Source: Rickettsia rickettsii (GTDB lineage Bacteria; Pseudomonadota; Alphaproteobacteria; Rickettsiales; Rickettsiaceae). From it: 64,000 nucleotides of DNA. A program made the translations under genes and the position numbers. Shown piece after piece: positions 18,991 through 28,110 of the stretch (position 1 is the stretch's first letter; each line of letters begins with the position of its first letter). Below the pieces are notes generated by a model. It worked only from the letters and a program-made list of their open reading frames with translations. It had not been told where the DNA came from and did not search any database. The DNA is taken from contig NZ_CP018914.1 in NCBI RefSeq assembly GCF_001951015.1, positions 952,001 through 1,016,000 of the forward strand. The letters are read 5' to 3'.

Positions 18991-19812
18991 ATGCCGGAAC
19001 TTCCTGAAGTAGAAACTCTTAAAAACTCTCTAAAAGATAAGCTAATCGGGCTCATTATAGAAAATGTAGAGTTAAAAAGAGATAATTTACGTTATAAGCT
19101 ATCCCCGCTTTTAGCTACAGAAATCTTAAATACTAATATACTGGATGTTAGGCGTCGTGCAAAATACTTAATTATAGATTTTAATAATGATTATTCTTTA
19201 ATAGTTCATCTAGGCATGAGCGGCAGATTTACTCTGCAATCTGCTAATTATAAAACTCAAAAACACGATCATGTGATTTTTGATTTAAGTAACGGCGAAA
19301 AGTTAATTTTCAACGATACTAGACGATTCGGTATGATTTATAGTTTTAAGACTGATCTCTTAGAAAAAGAATTTTTTAATGATTTAGGCATAGAGCCTTT
19401 TTCTGATTTATTGACGTTAGAATATCTAAAAGATAAGCTACAAACTAAAAAAATACCAATAAAAAACTTGATTATGGATAATAGAGTTATAGTCGGAGTC
19501 GGTAATATCTATGCTTCCGAAAGTCTGCATTTAGCTAGAATTCATCCGGATAAATCAGGTAACGATTTAAGGGATGATGAAATAGAAAATTTAATTAAAG
19601 CGATTAGAGATGTGTTAACTAAAGCTATAACTGCCGGCGGTACTACTCTTAAAGATTTTGTAAACGGCGATAACAAACCTGGTTATTTTACTAAGCAACT
19701 TAAGGTTTACGGTAGAGAGGGACAAAGTTGTTTAAGCTGCTCTAGCACTATTATCAAGATAAAGCATTCAGGCAGAAGTACTTTTTATTGTAAAACTTGC
19801 CAATATAGTTAA
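18991..19812 (+). CDS. mutM: Formamidopyrimidine-DNA glycosylase
   Basis: Bifunctional glycosylase/AP lyase that removes 8-oxoguanine and formamidopyrimidines. The N-terminus [11 protein letters not shown] gives the catalytic Pro and Glu after Met removal. The RRRAKYLI-type Lys is present ([12 protein letters not shown]), as is the H2TH region with [19 protein letters not shown]. The C-terminal zinc finger shows [20 protein letters not shown] with a following CKTC. Length 273 is standard. All key residues are intact. Confidence 0.97.
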
Positions 19813-19817
19813 TTCAC

Positions 19818-19846
19818 TTGACATATTTTTTAAAACTATTTATAAA
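19818..19846 (+). promoter_or_regulatory. Near-consensus sigma-70 promoter
   Basis: A perfect -35 box TTGACA (19818-19823), a 17-base spacer and TATAAA (19841-19846), only about 15 bases before the ATG at 19862. This is the best promoter match I see in the window, and it now drives a pseudogene. Confidence 0.75.
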
Positions 19847-19893
19847 GCGCTTTATTATTTAATGCAATTAATAGTTGTAAAATATATGGGAGT

Positions 19894-20160
19894 AGACTCC
19901 TTACATAACCTATCTTATAAAGAGGAATTTGAAGGAGACATGAAACGCAGCACCACAGCGTACAAAAAGGTAAGTGAGGATGCGAGTATTGGATCGACGT
20001 ATATCGCAGATACTTCAGAAGTTGGGAGTCAAATAAGTGGTGAGCCTGTACAGCGTATAAAAATACCTGAGCACAGACAAATCCTGCAATTTAACGTACC
20101 AAATCTTGAAGTATCAAAGGTATACAAATTACCTTTAGAAGGAGGTTATGCAAGGAGTCT
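19894..20160. repeat. RPE-1-type palindromic element, interrupted
   Basis: Outer element bounded by 17-base inverted ends: AGACTCCTTACATAACC (19894-19910) and GGTTATGCAAGGAGTCT (20144-20160), one mismatch. Its translation, [19 protein letters not shown] with [11 protein letters not shown] and then [12 protein letters not shown], is the RPE-1 peptide known from Rickettsia proteins. It is split between GSTY and YKLPLE by a second element. Confidence 0.88.
19999..20125. repeat. Type D palindromic element nested inside the RPE-1
   Basis: A 127-base segment with ends GTATATCGCAGATACTTC and GAAGTATCAAAGGTATAC. The left end matches GTATACGAAGATCAACTTC of the copy at 18101. The right end (inverted: GTATACCTTTGATACTTCAA then GATTTGG.ACG) matches that copy's other end (GTATACTCGATGAACTTCAA then AAATTGGCTACG). 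It adds about 41 codons without breaking the frame. Confidence 0.82.
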
Positions 20161-21287
20161 AATAAAACCGGTGATTATGGCAGGAGGTAACGGTAAAAGA
20201 CTATGGCCTTTGTCATCTAAGGATAAACCGAAACAGTTTAAAAAAATATTGAGTGATCTCACTTTACTTCAGCAAACATTAAACCGAAATAAATTTTTAG
20301 GACAACCTACTATTATTACTTTCAAAAAATATGAATCAATCACCAAAGAACAAGCAGCAGAAATAGATGTAGAAATAGCATTAATTACGGAGCCTTTACA
20401 AAAAAATACTGCCGTTTGTGCCATTATTACGACATTATCGGCTACAGCACTAGGATTTGATATTGTAGTGTTACTACCTTCAAACCATCATATAGCAGAT
20501 GATATAAATTATCTTAATACTATAAATAAAGCTTTACATTATGTTAATGAATGCGGCATTTGCACTATATTCCTATAAATGTTATAAGTGCCAAGTATGG
20601 CTATATAAACACAGGATTATCAATTGCAGAAAATGTTTATCTAGTTGATCATTTAATTGAACAACCTGTATTAGAGCAAGCAAACATTTTCAATGTAATG
20701 AATATTTTTGGAATTCAGGAATTTGTGTATACGATGTTAACTTCTTCTTAAACTTAGCAATGAACCTTCAACCTGATTTATTCTGTATTGCAAAAAAAGC
20801 ATTTAATACTGCCGTAAAAAATGAGAATAGTTTGGCCATAGACAATGAGGCTTATAATGAAATCGCAGCAATTTCTATAGACAATACCATAATGGAATAT
20901 ATTTCGGGAATGGTCATGATAAAAGCCGATTTTGCTTGGAACGATCTTGGTACTTGGCATTCTTTATTACCGGTAAAACACCGGAATATAAACGATAATT
21001 ATTGCTAGGGAAACGTAGTAACAAGCAATACTACAAACTCTTTCATTAGTTCTAATAATAAATTAAGGTCTTGACAATTGCATAATTATCGATACTATGA
21101 AAACGGCCTTTTGGTTGCCGATAAATCAAAAATGAATGATCTAGAGAAAGCTAACATCCTATTTACTGCTCTTTTTAACGGAAAATCTTATTCATCACCG
21201 AATTATGAAATATATGAAAAAGCTTTTCTAAATAATATTTTATCTTCTGAAGAAATAAAATTAGAAACTATGAAGGGAAATAACTAA

Positions 21288-21746
21288 GCTTGTTATATTC
21301 TTGCTAAAACTTACGAAATAATTAATCGTAACACCCCCAAGATGAATATAACTCTATGTTATTAACATTGATTGGAAGTAAATTAGGAAATACAGAATGT
21401 ACACAGCTTGTTTATTCATATCCTAAAAATATACAAACTTTGAATCTACTGTTAACAATTTTATTCAAGACTATATAGGACAGCTTAATATCACTTTTGA
21501 TGATGCTATATTATCAGCTGCTTACTCCGATACTTTAAATACTTCAATGTTAGGAGACTCAAATTATCATAATATGTATAACCTTAGTTGAACACCGCTA
21601 ATATTCAAGGCTATTGACATAGAGTTATTGCTTATATATCCTATTTTTATGAGTTTAAACCTCATCATTCAAATATAGCTAATCTTATAAACTTCAAAAA
21701 TCTGTAAGTTATAGGAACAACTTAGTAATAAAGCGGTTCATTTTAG
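21288..21746. pseudogene. Unidentified gene debris after manC
   Basis: Short open runs survive on the plus strand, for example NFIQDYIGQLNITFDDAIL followed by SAAYSDTLNTSMLGDSNY near 21450-21580, with many stops. No domain is recognisable. It appears to be the remains of one or two genes that once followed manC. Confidence 0.4.
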
Positions 21747-21758
21747 TTGAGTTACAAC

Positions 21759-22007
21759 ATGGAAAATACTACAGAAGAACACACAATAATATCTGAAGTC
21801 AAAAATGATGAAGACATAGATGAAGAAGAGAAAAGGTTAAAAGCAGAAGATTCACGAAAGCAACTTAAAGCAATACTAATAACATTTGGTATTATTTTGA
21901 GCGGTTTTTTAACTTTTACTTATTTCTTTTTTAATTACATCGAAGAAAAAGCGGAAGAATACAGACAACAGCAACAACAAGAAATTCAAAAGACTAATAA
22001 GAGTTGA
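21759..22007 (+). CDS. Small single-pass membrane protein, charged, unknown function
   Basis: An 82-residue protein (start ATG at 21759; a TTG four codons upstream is less likely). Residues 1-40 are strongly acidic/charged (NDEDIDEEEKRLKAED). Residues about 43-62 form one hydrophobic helix (ILITFGIILSGFLTFTYFFF). The tail is Glu- and Gln-rich (EEKAEEYRQQQQQEIQK), probably coiled coil. No signal-peptidase site is obvious. A dead paralogue lies at 4368-4570. Function unknown; the conserved layout suggests a real protein. Confidence 0.65.
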   Translation: MENTTEEHTIISEVKNDEDIDEEEKRLKAEDSRKQLKAILITFGIILSGFLTFTYFFFNYIEEKAEEYRQQQQQEIQKTNKS

Positions 22008-22074
22008 ATATTAGATTACCACCCTTCTCCTTTAATTATGATCTTGTTGTATGGCTGCACTATAATTCCAGCAA

Positions 22075-22260
22075 GGTATTGTTGCGTGGATACCACCCCG
22101 TCATTGCGAGCGACTGAAAGAAGCGTGACAATCCAGAAAAAATAACAAAAAAATGCTGTAAATCAGCATTTTTTACTGAATTGCTACGTCAATTGCTATG
22201 CAATTTCCTCGCAATGACGGAAAAAACAATCCACGTAGGCAATGCCCGCTCGTAATGACT
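22075..22260. repeat. CATTGCGAG-type palindromic repeat block
   Basis: A large imperfect palindrome begins GTTGCGTGGATACCACCCCG, then TCATTGCGAGCGACTGAAAG, and ends with CTCGCAATGACGG and a CCACGTAGGCAATGCCCGC segment. The centre holds the hairpin annotated separately. Confidence 0.85.
22148..22178. terminator. Bidirectional hairpin with A/T flanks
   Basis: AAAAAATGCTG-TAAAT-CAGCATTTTTT forms a perfect stem of about 11 bp with T-runs on both strands, between a plus-strand gene (21759) and a minus-strand pseudogene (22265). It can act as an intrinsic terminator in both directions although it is the centre of a repeat. Confidence 0.65.
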
Positions 22261-22264
22261 ATTT

Positions 22265-23529
22265 TTATGCTGCTTTAAGTTTAGATTGCTTGAAATTAGT
22301 TTTATCAAAATCATAGATAAAATCTTTGATAATAGGCACTATAAACTGTTTAAATTTACTTCCGCTAAATACCCCGTAATGCCCTGCCCCTTTTTGTCAA
22401 TGGTATCTTTGCATTGATTCAGGTATATTTGAACAAAGTTTTAAAGCACCTTTTGTTTTGCCCTACCGCTGCAATATCATCTAATTCCCCTTCAATACCG
22501 AATAAAGCACATTTAGTAATATGTTTTAAATCGATCGGACGCTTCTCAGAAACTAATTTACCTGTTGCTAACGAAAATTGTTAGAATACTTCATCTATAG
22601 TTTGTAAGTAACACTCTGCCGGCATATCCATACCTGCTAAATACTCATCATAAAATTTAATAGTATGATCGGCTTTTTTATAGTCAGAATTTAATAAACT
22701 TTGCCATAATTCTAAATGTGAATCTATATGACGCAATAAGTTTAAACCCATAAAGACTGCAAGTGGGAGGAAACCGGGATATACTTTTCTACCATGTCCG
22801 GGATAGTTTGGCGGCACCTGCATTGTAACCATTTGGCAGAACCATTCTAAACGTTTACTTTGAGCGAATTCATTAACTGCCGTGGGATTTTTTCTAGCAT
22901 CTATAGGGCCGCCCATCAAAATCATCGAACTCGGCACATGTGGACTATTACTCTCCGACATTAAGCTAATGGCGGCAAGCAATGGAACAGTAGGTTGGCA
23001 AACTGCCATAGTATGAACATTCGGTCCTATAAAATTGATAAACTCCATTACGTAATCAATATAATCATCCATATCAAAATGCCCTGCTTCAAGTGGCACA
23101 TAACTGGCTTCCGTCCAATCTGTAATATAAATACCGGTATACAGTAATAATTCTTGTACTGTTGTTCTAAGTAAAGTAGCGTGATGTCCCGCCATGGCCA
23201 TGGGTGCTACTATTAATAATTGAGGTAATTCTTTTTTAAAACCTATTTTCTGAAAATGCCTTAGTTCACAAAAAGACTTTTTTAGTATAACTTTTTCATT
23301 AATGTTATAGGTTTTATCATCAATAATTGTTTCAATGATTATTAAATGCGGGTTTTTCATATTTTCTAGTCATGCGTTCACAAAGCGTTAAATAAGCATG
23401 CATAATTCTTGCAAAACCGTTATCTCATGTTAATATGCTTCTTTTAGAATTTTTATACCTAAATGCATTGGAGCAATTTGTGCTCTAAGCCCCTCTAACA
23501 TATAATATGTATAATTAGTACTTAAATCA
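22265..23529 (-). pseudogene. phaZ: Polyhydroxyalkanoate (PHB) depolymerase family gene, broken
   Basis: Intracellular PHB depolymerases cleave stored poly-hydroxybutyrate. The remnant begins LEGLRAQIAPMHLGIKILKE with a TAA in that frame. The longest open part (22581-23360) shows LLIVAPMAMAGHHATLLRTT, YITDWTEASYVPLEAG, MAVCQPTVPLLAAISLM (lipase-box region, here with Cys-Gln-Pro-Thr as in PhaZ) and MILMGGPIDARKNPTAVN. Downstream pieces in other frames read ALFGIEGELDDIAAVG and, after a TGA at 22397-22399, QKGAGHYGVFSG, then the C-terminus to 22265. Several frameshifts; non-functional as a full enzyme. Confidence 0.85.
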
Positions 23530-23673
23530 CAGTTAATCATAATTTATTCACAAATTTAAAAATAATGAATATAAATTTAGTTTAACACTAAAAATTCTCA
23601 GTACATTAATTTTAGGACTCACTGCTTAAATTTTTATAAATGCATGATAATAATGGTCTATATATAAATATGT

Positions 23674-24610
23674 TTATTTTTTCTTCTTATTTTGCTTAGG
23701 AATTTTATTTACGTGGTCATTAATATTAAACCAAGTACTATCATTTACTTTCTGTTTTTTATAGACTGTATCAATATTATTTATATAATTTTCAAAATCT
23801 TTATTCTCTTCTGCTAACCTATTAGCCATATTCCAATCTATTTCTGATCTTTCTCTAGCAGGAATTGATATGTTACTATCTTCAGGATTTTCTATATCTA
23901 CTAAAATAAATCCTATACCATGCCTAGTATCATTTTATCTACTTTCAATTAAATCAGCAGCAACTACATAACCATAATGTGCACATGAGGAATTTGATAA
24001 AGCCTGAAAAAACGATTCTCGCAAATTACTACGATTGATAATTTTTTTTGCTTCAAAAGACCAAAGCCTTGTTTGTTTTCATGCATAATATTTAGCACAA
24101 TCTTTAATTAGTAAACTCCACTTTTCATTAAGAACTTCCATACCTACCCAATCTGGGGTAACCATTTATTATTACCTTTAGTGCCTTGTTTATTTGAAGA
24201 AAAATTATGCTTAATAGGCATATTATGAATCTTCAATTTGTTTTGAAGATATAATGCCAGTGCATCACATACTTGCACTGCGGTTATTTTATCTTCTTTA
24301 TTTGCATTTATTTTAGGTTCTGTGGCTTGTTCATTATTGACATAGTAATTAGGGTCTTGCGAATAATAAAACTTTAGCTTAGGTTTTAGCTCTATTCTAA
24401 TATTAGGTTCTTGTCTTCGTTCAGCAGAAAGCTTACTACTGCTAATTTCACCTGCATCAATTCCTATAATCTCCTTATCTTTTTCTTCTTGAGTCTTGCT
24501 TCGTCAATGTGATTTTCTACAAACCATTCAGCTATACCATAAGAGGTAAATTTCTGATCTTCATGTGCTTTTAAAAAACCAATGATGGTATTTTTGCGAT
24601 TAAATTCCAT
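23674..24610 (-). pseudogene. HrgA/COG2958-like protein gene, broken
   Basis: From ATG 24610: MEFNRKNTIIGFLKAHEDQK then FTSYGIAEWFVEN, a winged-helix-like N-terminus. After frameshifts it reads WVGMEVLNEKWSLLIKDCAK, TGA at 24079-24081, KQTRLWSFEAKKIINRSNLR, ESFFQALSNSSCAHYGYVVA, HGIGFILVDIENPEDSN, PARERSEIDWNMANRLAEEN and a Lys-rich end. The LWSFEAKK...NRSNLRESFFQA block is what I know from the HrgA-like (COG2958) proteins, some of which sit at restriction loci. Assigned from memory of the family. Confidence 0.6.
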
Positions 24611-24651
24611 ATCAAATATACTAATAATTGAAATACTATAAAATATACATA

Positions 24652-25665
24652 TTATTTTAAAAATTGCAACTTTAAATTATCAAACTTGCTATTTTTTAAA
24701 GTATTATTTATATATTTTTCAAATTTAGAAAATAATGTTTTGAAGTTACGAGTAGTAACATTTGCTACTTCTTTTGATGTTATATTTTTGAGTTCGGCAA
24801 CTTTTTCAGCGACATACCTAACAAATGCCGGTTCGTTTTGTTTGCCTCGCATAGGCGTAGGAGCTAAATAAGGAGTGTCGGTTTCTATTAATAACCTATC
24901 AAGCGGTATATATTTGACTATTTCTTGTAAATCAGTAGCATTCTTGAAAGTTATAATCCCTGAAATTGAAATATATAAACCGATATCTAGCATTTTTGCC
25001 GCTAGATTTTTTGAAGAGGTAAAGCAATGTATTAAACCTGGAAATGTGCTGTTACGCATTTCTGAGGTTAAAATGTCAATAGTATCTTCGTCTGCTTCTC
25101 TTGTATGAACAATAACAGGCAGGCGTGTACTAGACGCCGCATGTATATGTGCTACAAACAAATCTTTTTGTAATTTTTGATCGTAAGGCTGATGATAATA
25201 ATCAAGCCCCGTTTCACCGATTCCGATAATTTTCGGATGCTGGGTTAGCATAATAATTACCTCAGCATCTGAGTTCGGGAAGACGTAGTCTTGACGTAGC
25301 CATCTTGTCCAAGCTTCCTGAGATTGCCACAGCACTTGCAGTGCTTCGCAATGACTAATAAAAGAATTCACTTCACACGGATGCACCCCAACACTCGCAA
25401 AAACATTTGCATATTTTTCAGCTATCTCTAAAATAATAGGTAAATCTTCAATTTTAGTGCAGATAGTTTGCATATACTGCACATTATTTTCTAATGCTCT
25501 TTGAATGACAGAATCTAAAAGCACTGCGTCATACCATGGTTTGACTACGGTATCTAGAAAACAACTAATATTAGTTGTTTTAATACCCTCACTAGATCCC
25601 GCGATCGCATCGCGGGATGAAAAGTTACTACGTAAATTAAGATGACAATGTGAATCTATTAACAT
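24652..25665 (-). CDS. tatD: TatD-family metal-dependent DNase with two repeat-encoded inserts
   Basis: TIM-barrel hydrolase of the TatD family (DNA 3'-5' exonuclease/repair). Metal ligands are visible: IDSHCHLN at the start, VGVHPCE, GIGETGLDYY, LPVIVHTREA, LIHCFTSS and LLIETDTPYLAP. At 337 residues it is about 70 longer than usual. The excess is two inserts. Residues about 11-46 (25528-25633; includes SSRDAIAGSS and VVKPWYDAVL) come from the CATCCCGCG/GGTATGACGC repeat. Residues about 100-132 (25268-25366; includes HCEALQVLWQSQEAWTRWLR) come from the CATTGCGAAG type. Both lie in loops between beta strands and keep the frame. It lies upstream of nothing on this strand and 50 bases from metG. 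Confidence 0.92.
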   Translation of the reverse strand: MLIDSHCHLNLRSNFSSRDAIAGSSEGIKTTNISCFLDTVVKPWYDAVLLDSVIQRALENNVQYMQTICTKIEDLPIILEIAEKYANVFASVGVHPCEVNSFISHCEALQVLWQSQEAWTRWLRQDYVFPNSDAEVIIMLTQHPKIIGIGETGLDYYHQPYDQKLQKDLFVAHIHAASSTRLPVIVHTREADEDTIDILTSEMRNSTFPGLIHCFTSSKNLAAKMLDIGLYISISGIITFKNATDLQEIVKYIPLDRLLIETDTPYLAPTPMRGKQNEPAFVRYVAEKVAELKNITSKEVANVTTRNFKTLFSKFEKYINNTLKNSKFDNLKLQFLK

Positions 25666-25677
25666 ATTATACTCTTA

Positions 25678-25716
25678 GTAGGTGTGTCATACTGCGGTCT
25701 CGCCACGGTATGACAC
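25678..25716. repeat. Perfect-ended palindrome between tatD and metG
   Basis: TAGGTGTGTCATAC and GTATGACACACTA form a 12-13 bp stem around TGCGGTCTCGCCACG, part of the GTGGTCAAGCCACGGTATGACAC repeat family. It could form a strong hairpin at the metG 3' end. Confidence 0.75.
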
Positions 25717-25717
25717 A

Positions 25718-27244
25718 CTATTCAAATTTTGGAAATATTATGGTAGGTTCTAAAATATTGCTACCCGCTGTTAAAGTATAATCACGTATTAAATGCTTAA
25801 ATAGACGTTCTTCTTTATTTACCCCTAACTGATCAAGCATTTTATTTGCTGAACTCGGTATAAAAGGCAGAAGCATTATCGCAATATAGCGTAAAACTTC
25901 TAGTAAAGCATATAACACTTCTAACGTTTTATCTGGATCGGTTTTTTTCAAATTCCAGGGTGCTTCGCTATCAATATAGATATTTGCCTCTTCGGCCAAA
26001 TTAATAATATTTTCAAGAATTTTATTAATCTCTGTTTTGTCCATCAATAAAATATTCTGCTCGACACATTTACTTGCAGTTTTTAAAATCGGTAGCTCAT
26101 ATATTTTATCTATAACACCTTGCGTAAGCAAAGGCACTTTGGCGTCATTATTCTTATAAACAAAAGATGTAGTACGCTGTAATAAATTACCTATTTTGTT
26201 TGACAACTCGCTATTAATACGGGTAATTAAATTACTACGAGCAAAATTGCCGTCCGCACCAAAAGTTACTTCACGCATCAGAAAATACCTAACTTGATCA
26301 ACACCGAATTCATCAATTAACTTAATCGGATCAATGGTATTACCAAGAGATTTAGAAATTTTCTGCCCATCATTCGTCCACCAGCCATGAGCCATAATTG
26401 TTTTCGGCAGCGGAACTTCTGCAGCCATTAAGAAAGCAGGCCAATAGACGGCATGAAAACGCAAGATATCTTTACCGACTACATGTAAATCAGCCGGCCA
26501 AAACTTACCGTAATTACTTTGTTCGTCAAGATAACCGAGTGCTGAAATATAATTAGCCAGTGCATCAAGCCAAACATAAATTACATGTTTTTCATTATTT
26601 GGCACTTTTATTCCCCAGTTAAAAGTAGTACGCGATACCGATAAATCTTTTAAACCCGATTTAACAAAGCTAATTACTTCGTTACGCCTTGATATAGGTC
26701 TGATAAAATCAGGGTTTGCTTCATAAAACTCAAGCAATTTATCCTGCCACTTTGAAAGATTAAAGAAATAGCTAGGCTCTTTAACCCATTCAACTGGAGC
26801 ACCCGTCGGTGCTAAACCGTCCCTCGTAAGTTCCGACTCATCAAAAAAAGCCTCATCTCGCACTGCATACCACCCTTCATAAAAACCTTCATAAATGGTG
26901 CCGTTATCTAGTAATTTCTGCCAAAAAACAGCTACAGCTTCTTTATGTCTGTGTTCCGTTGTTCTGATAAAATCATCATTGGAAATATGCATAGCAGTCA
27001 TCAGATGACGAAAACTCTCGGATGTTTGATCGGTAAATTTTTGTGGGTCAATATTTTTATTAATAGCTGCTTTTTCTACTTTCTGCCCATGTTCGTCAGT
27101 ACCTGTTAAAAACATTACATCGAAACCTCGAAGTCGCATGAAACGAGCGATTACGTCACTTGCAACGCTAGTATAAGCATGACCGATATGGGGAATATCA
27201 TTAACGTAATATATAGGGGTAGTAATGTAGTAAGTATTGTTCAT
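25718..27244 (-). CDS. metG: Methionyl-tRNA synthetase
   Basis: Charges tRNA-Met. Class-I signature: [18 protein letters not shown] (HIGH) at the N-terminus and [12 protein letters not shown] (KMSKS equivalent) near residue 300. [16 protein letters not shown] is the conserved DEHG region. At 508 residues it lacks the C-terminal tRNA-binding extension and the four-Cys zinc knuckle of the E. coli type, matching the short alphaproteobacterial form. The ATG overlaps the tmk stop by 4 bases, so the two are translationally coupled. Confidence 0.96.
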   Translation of the reverse strand: MNNTYYITTPIYYVNDIPHIGHAYTSVASDVIARFMRLRGFDVMFLTGTDEHGQKVEKAAINKNIDPQKFTDQTSESFRHLMTAMHISNDDFIRTTEHRHKEAVAVFWQKLLDNGTIYEGFYEGWYAVRDEAFFDESELTRDGLAPTGAPVEWVKEPSYFFNLSKWQDKLLEFYEANPDFIRPISRRNEVISFVKSGLKDLSVSRTTFNWGIKVPNNEKHVIYVWLDALANYISALGYLDEQSNYGKFWPADLHVVGKDILRFHAVYWPAFLMAAEVPLPKTIMAHGWWTNDGQKISKSLGNTIDPIKLIDEFGVDQVRYFLMREVTFGADGNFARSNLITRINSELSNKIGNLLQRTTSFVYKNNDAKVPLLTQGVIDKIYELPILKTASKCVEQNILLMDKTEINKILENIINLAEEANIYIDSEAPWNLKKTDPDKTLEVLYALLEVLRYIAIMLLPFIPSSANKMLDQLGVNKEERLFKHLIRDYTLTAGSNILEPTIIFPKFE

Positions 27245-27852
27245 AAATGCTTTTTTATTAACTCATGTACTTCAAGTGGACTTAAATCTGAAGCTTTAAT
27301 TGTTTTTATTCTCTCAGGAAATCTATTACTTAATTCTTTAAAACAATAATAGATTTTTTTATAAAAATCTATACCTCTTATGTCAAATTTATTGTTCATA
27401 TTTCGTGAATTGACTCTCTTAATAGCAGTATCCGGCTCTACGTCAATAAAAAACGTAATATCCGGCATAAGAGAAGGCATTAAAGTTTTGTGCAGATTAT
27501 AAACTAAATCTATGCCGTTTTCTAGCTCTAATCCTTGATAACATACAGTTGAGTCAATAAACCTATCACATATTACAATATGTCCCTCTTGTAGAGCTGG
27601 TATAATTTTCCGTGCCATATGATCATAACGTGCTGCCATAGCTTGGAATAGCTCGGACATGGGTAGTAATTCTTCATGTACTAGAATTTCACGCATTTTT
27701 TCGGCTACAATAGTACCACCGACTTCACGAGTTAAAATAACTGGAGTATTTTGAGATTGTAAATATTCATAGAGCATTTGAGATTGAGTAGATTTGCCTA
27801 TCCCTTCCCCTCCCTCAAATGTAATAAACTTTCCTTGTTTCAAATTATTCAT
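27241..27852 (-). CDS. tmk: Thymidylate kinase
   Basis: Phosphorylates dTMP to dTDP. The P-loop is [13 protein letters not shown]. The DR motif is [14 protein letters not shown] (DRF instead of the more usual DRY). REVGGT is the thymidine-site loop (usually REPGGT). Length 203 is normal. It is the first gene of the tmk-metG pair, which overlap by ATGA. Confidence 0.95.
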   Translation of the reverse strand: MNNLKQGKFITFEGGEGIGKSTQSQMLYEYLQSQNTPVILTREVGGTIVAEKMREILVHEELLPMSELFQAMAARYDHMARKIIPALQEGHIVICDRFIDSTVCYQGLELENGIDLVYNLHKTLMPSLMPDITFFIDVEPDTAIKRVNSRNMNNKFDIRGIDFYKKIYYCFKELSNRFPERIKTIKASDLSPLEVHELIKKHL

Positions 27853-27954
27853 TCATTACAATTATTTTAAGCTATAACTTTATAATCATATCTCTTAAAA
27901 AAATATTTACAAGGAAGATTACATACTTATATACTCCTACAAAACGAAGCGCTG

Positions 27955-28082
27955 TTATACAAAGATCAACTTGGGAAAGAGTAATCGTTCTGTAAGCCGA
28001 GGAGCAGAGCGTATATTAAACGTTCAGCATCCGAGGACTTACAAAGACATTGTCACCAATGTTCCAAATTCATCGAGTATAA
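27955..28082. repeat. Palindromic repeat with GTATAC-like ends, type D
   Basis: Third intergenic copy: TTATACAAAGATCAACTTG at the left and AAATTCATCGAGTATAA at the right, with core AGAGTAATCG..CTGTAAGCCGAGGAGCAGAGCG. It lies between the divergent tmk and MFS genes, so their promoters must sit in or beside it. Confidence 0.82.
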
Positions 28083-28110
28083 TCCATTATAAATTTTAAA
28101 TTATTAATAT

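Larger units (their letters stand above)
19862..21287 (+). pseudogene. manC: Mannose-1-phosphate guanylyltransferase, broken, with nested repeat at 5' end
   Basis: Would make GDP-mannose for surface glycans. The open first part (19862-20578) begins with repeat-encoded residues and then [20 protein letters not shown], the pyrophosphorylase signature. It continues [19 protein letters not shown] and [10 protein letters not shown] frameshift near 20570 leads to YGYINTGLSIAENVYLVDHL, another near 20750 to AFNTAVKNENSLAID and MIKADFAWNDLGTWHSL, and another to NGLLVADKSKMNDLEKA. The typical GNVVTSNTTNSFI segment follows a TAG at 21006-21008. The native start codon was replaced by the repeat block. 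The last part (to 21287) is not typical ManC and may be another gene's residue. Confidence 0.85.
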
